Shown in pieces: positions 12,554 through 16,164 of a stretch of DNA of 16,164 nt. This stretch comes from Marine Group III euryarchaeote CG-Epi4 (GTDB lineage Archaea > Thermoplasmatota > Poseidoniia > MGIII > CG-Epi1): NCBI GenBank assembly GCA_001875365.1, contig MIYX01000013.1:1-16164 (forward strand), read 5' to 3'. Within the stretch, counting starts at the first letter, position 1; the number at the start of each line of letters is the position of its first letter. Made by a program: the position numbers and the translations under genes. The notes under the pieces are model-generated. The model ran no database searches and was not told the DNA's origin. It saw only the letters and a list, made by a program, of their open reading frames with translations.

Positions 12554-13659
12554 GCTTCTTTCATTTTGTTATCAGGACCTATAAACATTCGAATAATACC
12601 TAACAATAGGAAGAATATAAGTGAAGTAAAAACTATTCCATAAGGGCCTTGTAGTTCAATTGAATCTTGTATTTGTCCATCACTAGTTGATAAATACTTA
12701 TTAATGTTGATAACAATTTCAGCTATAATGAATGTAATAAATAAGATTACAGCTAAATTAATTAAATAGCTGACAAATAGAGTCCTTAAAGTTTTTGAAA
12801 CACTTTTTCTTTGAGCATTTGTTAATAGTGAAATATCCAAACCGGCAGGTTTGAATTGTTCAGCATAATTTTCATATTTAATTGCAGCATATGATAATTC
12901 AATATAAATTACAAATCCTAAACCAATAAAAATCCCGCTGGATAAATATTCACTCCAAGTTTTTTCATCTTGCTTTGTATCGTAGCCACAATAACCTTCA
13001 TCAAAATTTTCAAGACATAAATTAGGCGTATAAAGAAATCCTATAATAATTGCTAGACCTATGGATGCAGCAATTGCCCAACCTTTTCTTTTCCATATGC
13101 CATAAGCACCTAAGAACGGCATCGATCCAAAAATAATGTTTGTTAGTCTAACTGAAATGTCATCAATTCTATCATTTGTCCCCTCTACGTCATCATATAC
13201 TAATTTGATAGGTTTCCATTTCCATTGAGTTGCATTTGTTTCACTTGACTCAATATCTGCATTGGTAGGGATTAAGTAATCACCTTGCTCAACATTAATG
13301 GCAGGATCTGCAATGTAATGGCCAAGACTCCCTACAATTAGTAAAAATAAAAAGAATTTGTATTTTCCTTTAAAAATTGTAAAAAAGTAGTAAAGGAAAC
13401 CGGTAGCAAATCCCCACGGCACAAAAACGTCAGGATCGGGGTTAAATCCTTCTAGAGAATTTCCAAGATATCTTGTAAGAAGAGAATCTTTTGGATTATG
13501 GTACATGTAAAATTCACTTATGACATAAATAAGTGCTAAGCTAGAAATTATTTTGATTGCAAATATTATAGGATATTCACCAAAAAAATCTTTATAGTTT
13601 AAAATTTTATCAATTTTTGGAATTCTTGATACTTTTACCTCAGCAGGAGTTTCTTCCAT
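12550..13659 (-). CDS. Polytopic membrane protein of the MoxR/DUF58 cluster
   Basis: I do not recognise this 369-residue protein as a named family. It has about seven or eight hydrophobic segments (approximately 30-50, 80-96, 102-117, 172-188, 194-210, 240-260, 293-317, 340-360). A non-membrane loop of about 50 residues (118-171) contains PINVEQGDYLIPTNADIESSE, and a short loop has two Cys (Cys215 and Cys224, in PNLCLENFDEGYCGYD) suited to an external disulfide. The N-terminal 28 residues and the tail are charged and probably cytoplasmic. Its ATG directly follows the TAA of the DUF58 gene, with AGGAGAT placed 6 bases upstream, so the two are co-translated. In many MoxR/DUF58 loci the next genes encode membrane proteins with vWA or transglutaminase domains; none of those domains is seen here. 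It is a candidate membrane target or partner of the ATPase module. Confidence 0.8.
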   Translation of the reverse strand: MEETPAEVKVSRIPKIDKILNYKDFFGEYPIIFAIKIISSLALIYVISEFYMYHNPKDSLLTRYLGNSLEGFNPDPDVFVPWGFATGFLYYFFTIFKGKYKFFLFLLIVGSLGHYIADPAINVEQGDYLIPTNADIESSETNATQWKWKPIKLVYDDVEGTNDRIDDISVRLTNIIFGSMPFLGAYGIWKRKGWAIAASIGLAIIIGFLYTPNLCLENFDEGYCGYDTKQDEKTWSEYLSSGIFIGLGFVIYIELSYAAIKYENYAEQFKPAGLDISLLTNAQRKSVSKTLRTLFVSYLINLAVILFITFIIAEIVININKYLSTSDGQIQDSIELQGPYGIVFTSLIFFLLLGIIRMFIGPDNKMKEA

Positions 13660-14904
13660 TTAAATCTCCTGAAGTGCTGTATTGACATTATCACCATATT
13701 TCCAATCACCTACTTGTAATCCGAAGCTTCTAAGTTCGGAGATCATATTATCTCTTTCAATCTTTGCAATAAGTAAAGGTTCCATAGGAATTCTTTTCAT
13801 TCTTTCTTCAAAGTCTAAACTAGATGGTGAGATAGTTGTAATTGTAAATCCTCTACTTATCGTGCTTGTAAATGCTTCAGCAATTGTATGGTCATCATCT
13901 AATGAACTAAAAAGTATTATTGGAGATCCGCTTGGTAAGTGTGGTAACAAGTCTTTCATTACAATCTCGAGTTTTAGGTTGCCTTGAGGTTTAGCACTAG
14001 ATAATGCAGTTAGAATCTTGAAAAGATGATGTTCTCCTCTGTCCAAATCCACTCTTTCTATGCTTTCTCCGTAGATCATTAGAGCAACATTGTTTCTTTC
14101 ATCAAGAAGTTGTTTGGCATAAGTTGCTGCAGCTCTGCAAGACATCTCTAGAGGGGTATCTTTTCCACCACCCACAGCAGAAACCTCTCTAGCATCTAGT
14201 AATAATATAACATCCATAACATCCTCACGAACGGTTTCATTAACCATCATTTTACCTTTTTTAGCCATTGCTTTCCAGTTAACAGATCTAAGTGAGTCTC
14301 CTGGGACAAATTCTCTTAGAGAATAAAACTCTGTTCCGGTTCCAATAACATTCAAAGGCATAGCGCCAGATAGTAATTTAGGAGCTCGTGACGTTATAAC
14401 CTGCTCCTCAAGGACTTCAACTTGAGGAAATACTGAGAAACTGTGAATAGATTCCTCTAATCGTTCATTGTAAAACAAATCAAAGGCATCTTTTACGCGC
14501 ATTTTGACAGGACCTAAATGGTAATGTCCTCTCAAAGGTAATTTCAGAGTGTATTCGAAAGAAATTTCTTGCCAAGGTCTCATGTAAAGTAAGGTGTAAT
14601 TTGATCCTTTAATGATTCTTGCCTGAGGAGGTAAGCTATCATATATTTCTACGAATCCTATCCCTAAACCTGTATTTTTAATTATAAATTTAACAGACAT
14701 GGTGCCATCTTCAAAAATATTATCAGAAGTAGTCTCTCTCCTAATTTTAACATTAGGCATCCAAACATCTAAAAAACTAGAGATTACTACAAATGTCACC
14801 ATTACAAGTCCGGCACTTATGAAAAGGTAATTTAGTCTAATCAACCCTGCAAGAGTTAGGAATATAGCTCCGCCTGCGACAGCTGCAGCTTTCTTACTCC
14901 ACAT
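13660..14904 (-). CDS. DUF58 domain protein (MoxR-associated, vWA-like)
   Basis: This 414-residue protein belongs to the DUF58 family, which is regularly encoded beside MoxR ATPases and thought to act with them in assembling or activating membrane or exported complexes. Two membrane helices (about 8-24 and 27-45) open the protein, followed by a beta-rich domain with the motif KLPLRGHYHLGPVKM (121-135). The diagnostic DUF58 segment is GTGTEFYSLREF (188-199) and VPGDSLRSVNWKAMAKKGKM (200-219), which matches the family's R-x-Y/F-x-PGD-x-x-R-x-(V/I)-x-W. A vWA-like fold follows, but its metal site reads LLLDAREVS (234-242), not the usual D-x-S-x-S, so metal binding may be lost. The ATG follows the TAG of moxR with no gap, and its own TAA is followed at once by the next ATG. 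Confidence 0.92.
   Translation of the reverse strand: MWSKKAAAVAGGAIFLTLAGLIRLNYLFISAGLVMVTFVVISSFLDVWMPNVKIRRETTSDNIFEDGTMSVKFIIKNTGLGIGFVEIYDSLPPQARIIKGSNYTLLYMRPWQEISFEYTLKLPLRGHYHLGPVKMRVKDAFDLFYNERLEESIHSFSVFPQVEVLEEQVITSRAPKLLSGAMPLNVIGTGTEFYSLREFVPGDSLRSVNWKAMAKKGKMMVNETVREDVMDVILLLDAREVSAVGGGKDTPLEMSCRAAATYAKQLLDERNNVALMIYGESIERVDLDRGEHHLFKILTALSSAKPQGNLKLEIVMKDLLPHLPSGSPIILFSSLDDDHTIAEAFTSTISRGFTITTISPSSLDFEERMKRIPMEPLLIAKIERDNMISELRSFGLQVGDWKYGDNVNTALQEI
13664..13670 (-). promoter_or_regulatory. Shine-Dalgarno site inside the DUF58 3' end
   Basis: On the minus strand AGGAGAT lies in the last codons of the DUF58 gene, with 6 bases between the GGAG and the ATG of the membrane protein gene. 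It supports initiation at 13659 and coupling of the two genes. Confidence 0.6.
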
Positions 14905-15975
14905 CTAGTCTTCTAATTGCCCTTGTGTTGTTGGTACTTCCACTTGTTCTAGAATTTCTGAGACTATTTCTTCAGTCTTTACGCCCTTTATTCTTGGTTC
15001 AGGCTTTAAGATTATACGGTGCCTTAGAGTATAGATACTTAATCTTTTGATATCATCAGGGATTACATAGTCTCTTCCACTTAAGACCGCAAGCGCCCTT
15101 GATAATTTGAAAAGAGACTGAGCCCCTCTTGGAGAAGAGCCGACTTTAACTCGAGGGTCTTCACGAGTGCGGTAGATAATTTCAACAATATATTCGATAA
15201 TAGAATCGTCGATTCTAACTTTCTCAAGGCTTAATTGCATTTCACGGAGTTTCTCGGGAGTTGTTATTGCTTGTAGCGTATGATCATCTTTTCCTCTTTG
15301 CTTTCTCTTTACAAGTATCGCTCTTTCAATAGGCCTTCCAGGATATCCCATAGATAGTTTCATCATAAAACGGTCGAGCTGAGCATCAGGTAAAGGATAG
15401 GTACCCTCAGATTCGATAGGATTTTGTGTTGCTAAGGTTACAAAAGGTTCAGGTAGTATGTGAGTTTCACCTTCAATAGTAACTTGGTGTTCTTGCATTG
15501 CTTCTAATAATGCAGCTTGAGTTTTTGGAGGCGCTCGATTTATTTCGTCAGCAAGTAGTAAATTACAGAACAAGGGTCCTTTTCTAAATTCAAACTTTTG
15601 GTCTTTCTGATTCCATATATATATTCCAGTAATATCCGCAGGCAGCAGATCAGGAGTAAATTGTACACGTTTAAAATTAATTCCAAGAGCTTGTGCAAAG
15701 GTATTAGCTAGTAATGTTTTAGCTAATCCGGGATTATCTTCAAAGAGAATATTTCCTCCAGCAAGTATCCCAACTGCAGTCAAGTCTAGAATGGGCCTTT
15801 TACCCATAACAACTTGTTCAGCTTCAGCAAGAACAGCTTGCATCATGTCATGTGTTTCTTGTAATGAAGGATCCATCATGTAGGTTTGTACACCTTCACT
15901 CTGTCCTTCAGTCCCAACTTCTGGAGTTGGTTCTTGCTCTTTTTCTTCTTTCTTATTACTTCCAAATAGGCCCAT
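14905..15975 (-). CDS. MoxR family AAA+ ATPase
   Basis: MoxR ATPases are chaperone-like AAA+ proteins that remodel or activate partner complexes, usually through an adjacent DUF58/vWA protein. Counting from the ATG at 15975 (356 residues), the ATP site is DNPGLAKTLLA (80-90). This Gly-Leu-Ala-Lys-Thr variant of the P-loop is common in archaeal MoxR. Walker B is LLLADEINRAPPKTQAA (139-155), sensor 1 is TQNP (183-186), the DRF arginine region is DAQLDRF (197-203), and sensor 2 is GSSPRG (279-284). A Lys/Glu-rich flexible N terminus precedes the core. An ATG four codons upstream (15987) is the alternative start. I prefer 15975 because it forms a TAATG junction with the upstream stop and has AAAGGA about 11 bases ahead. 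It leads directly into the DUF58 gene. Confidence 0.92.
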   Translation of the reverse strand: MGLFGSNKKEEKEQEPTPEVGTEGQSEGVQTYMMDPSLQETHDMMQAVLAEAEQVVMGKRPILDLTAVGILAGGNILFEDNPGLAKTLLANTFAQALGINFKRVQFTPDLLPADITGIYIWNQKDQKFEFRKGPLFCNLLLADEINRAPPKTQAALLEAMQEHQVTIEGETHILPEPFVTLATQNPIESEGTYPLPDAQLDRFMMKLSMGYPGRPIERAILVKRKQRGKDDHTLQAITTPEKLREMQLSLEKVRIDDSIIEYIVEIIYRTREDPRVKVGSSPRGAQSLFKLSRALAVLSGRDYVIPDDIKRLSIYTLRHRIILKPEPRIKGVKTEEIVSEILEQVEVPTTQGQLED

Positions 15976-16164
15976 TATTTTTTCCATCCTTTTATTGCTT
16001 CTTCAACCTCTCTCAAGGTCATACTTCTATCGTCATTAATCATAAATTTAATTAATAGAGAATCATGTAACATTTCTTCAATTTTAGTTTGAGATAGCAT
16101 TCCAAATTCTTCTCTTGTATATCCATTTTCGATTCTTACTTTTTCTATAAATATTTCTTTAATC
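15975..16164 (-). CDS. C-terminal fragment of an unknown protein upstream of moxR
   Basis: The frame runs in from the right edge on the minus strand and ends at TAA 15977-15975, leaving 62 residues. It reads as a charged, helical C terminus including NGYTREEFGMLSQTKIEEM and ending RSMTLREVEEAIKGWKK. No cysteine, membrane segment or family motif is visible. The stop shares bases with the moxR start (TAATG), a common sign of translational coupling, so this gene is probably part of the MoxR/DUF58 transcription unit. Its start and the bulk of its sequence are outside the window, and its function cannot be named. Confidence 0.65.
   Translation of the reverse strand, partial: IKEIFIEKVRIENGYTREEFGMLSQTKIEEMLHDSLLIKFMINDDRSMTLREVEEAIKGWKK

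Noticed and set aside
13682..13987. A 101-codon plus-strand frame antisense to the DUF58 gene
   Set aside because: The DUF58 gene on the other strand has clear family motifs and continuous coding through this stretch.

Overview
This AT-rich, densely coded window looks like chromosomal DNA of an uncultivated planktonic euryarchaeon. My best guess is the Thermoplasmatota side (Marine Group II or III); this is inferred from gene content and was not tested by phylogeny. The archaeal evidence is direct: a complete archaeal-type SRP RNA (helix 6 with a GGAG loop, helix 8 with a GGAA loop), archaeal NadM-type NMN adenylyltransferase, archaeal-type phosphopantetheine adenylyltransferase, a UPF0147 protein, an aCPSF2-like beta-CASP nuclease, and TATA boxes about 25 bp upstream of several start codons. 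No insertion sequence, CRISPR array, tRNA or prophage gene is visible. The longest gene-free stretch, about 300 bases, is filled by the SRP RNA.

Layout, left to right: (1) the tail of a protein made of decapeptide repeats (1-189). (2) An Hsp20 chaperone with two tandem dyads in its leader (212-238, gene 253-816). (3) On the minus strand, serS followed by nadM with an ATGA overlap (2579-838). (4) Divergent from serS, hutI and an unrecognised gene overlapping it by 8 nt (2630-4805), then the SRP RNA (about 4823-5136). (5) A minus-strand membrane cassette: a 65-residue two-helix protein, a 164-residue anchored secreted protein and the haem-lyase subunit CcmF (7789-5122). The 3' end of ccmF overlaps the SRP RNA. 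(6) On the plus strand, coaD, a UPF0147 gene, a large surface protein with Ig-like domains, and a beta-CASP metallo-hydrolase (7828-12553). (7) On the minus strand, a tightly abutting cluster: a truncated unknown gene, a MoxR AAA+ ATPase, a DUF58 protein and a polytopic membrane protein (16164-12550).

Functionally the region mixes housekeeping work (tRNA charging, NAD and CoA synthesis, protein targeting, RNA processing, proteostasis) with envelope and respiratory functions (cytochrome c maturation, a surface protein, a MoxR/DUF58 membrane-assembly module). The most unusual signals are regulatory or architectural: a 17-bp palindrome with the TATA-like element at its centre, placed almost equidistantly between the serS and hutI starts; the paired dyads before hsp20, whose arms differ by a symmetric change; and the SRP RNA, whose 3' strand, alternative hairpin and T-run terminator are also coding sequence for the C terminus of CcmF. 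No wholly new defence or mobile system was found. The best candidates for undescribed biology are the two small membrane proteins before ccmF and the unknown partners in the hutI and MoxR/DUF58 clusters.
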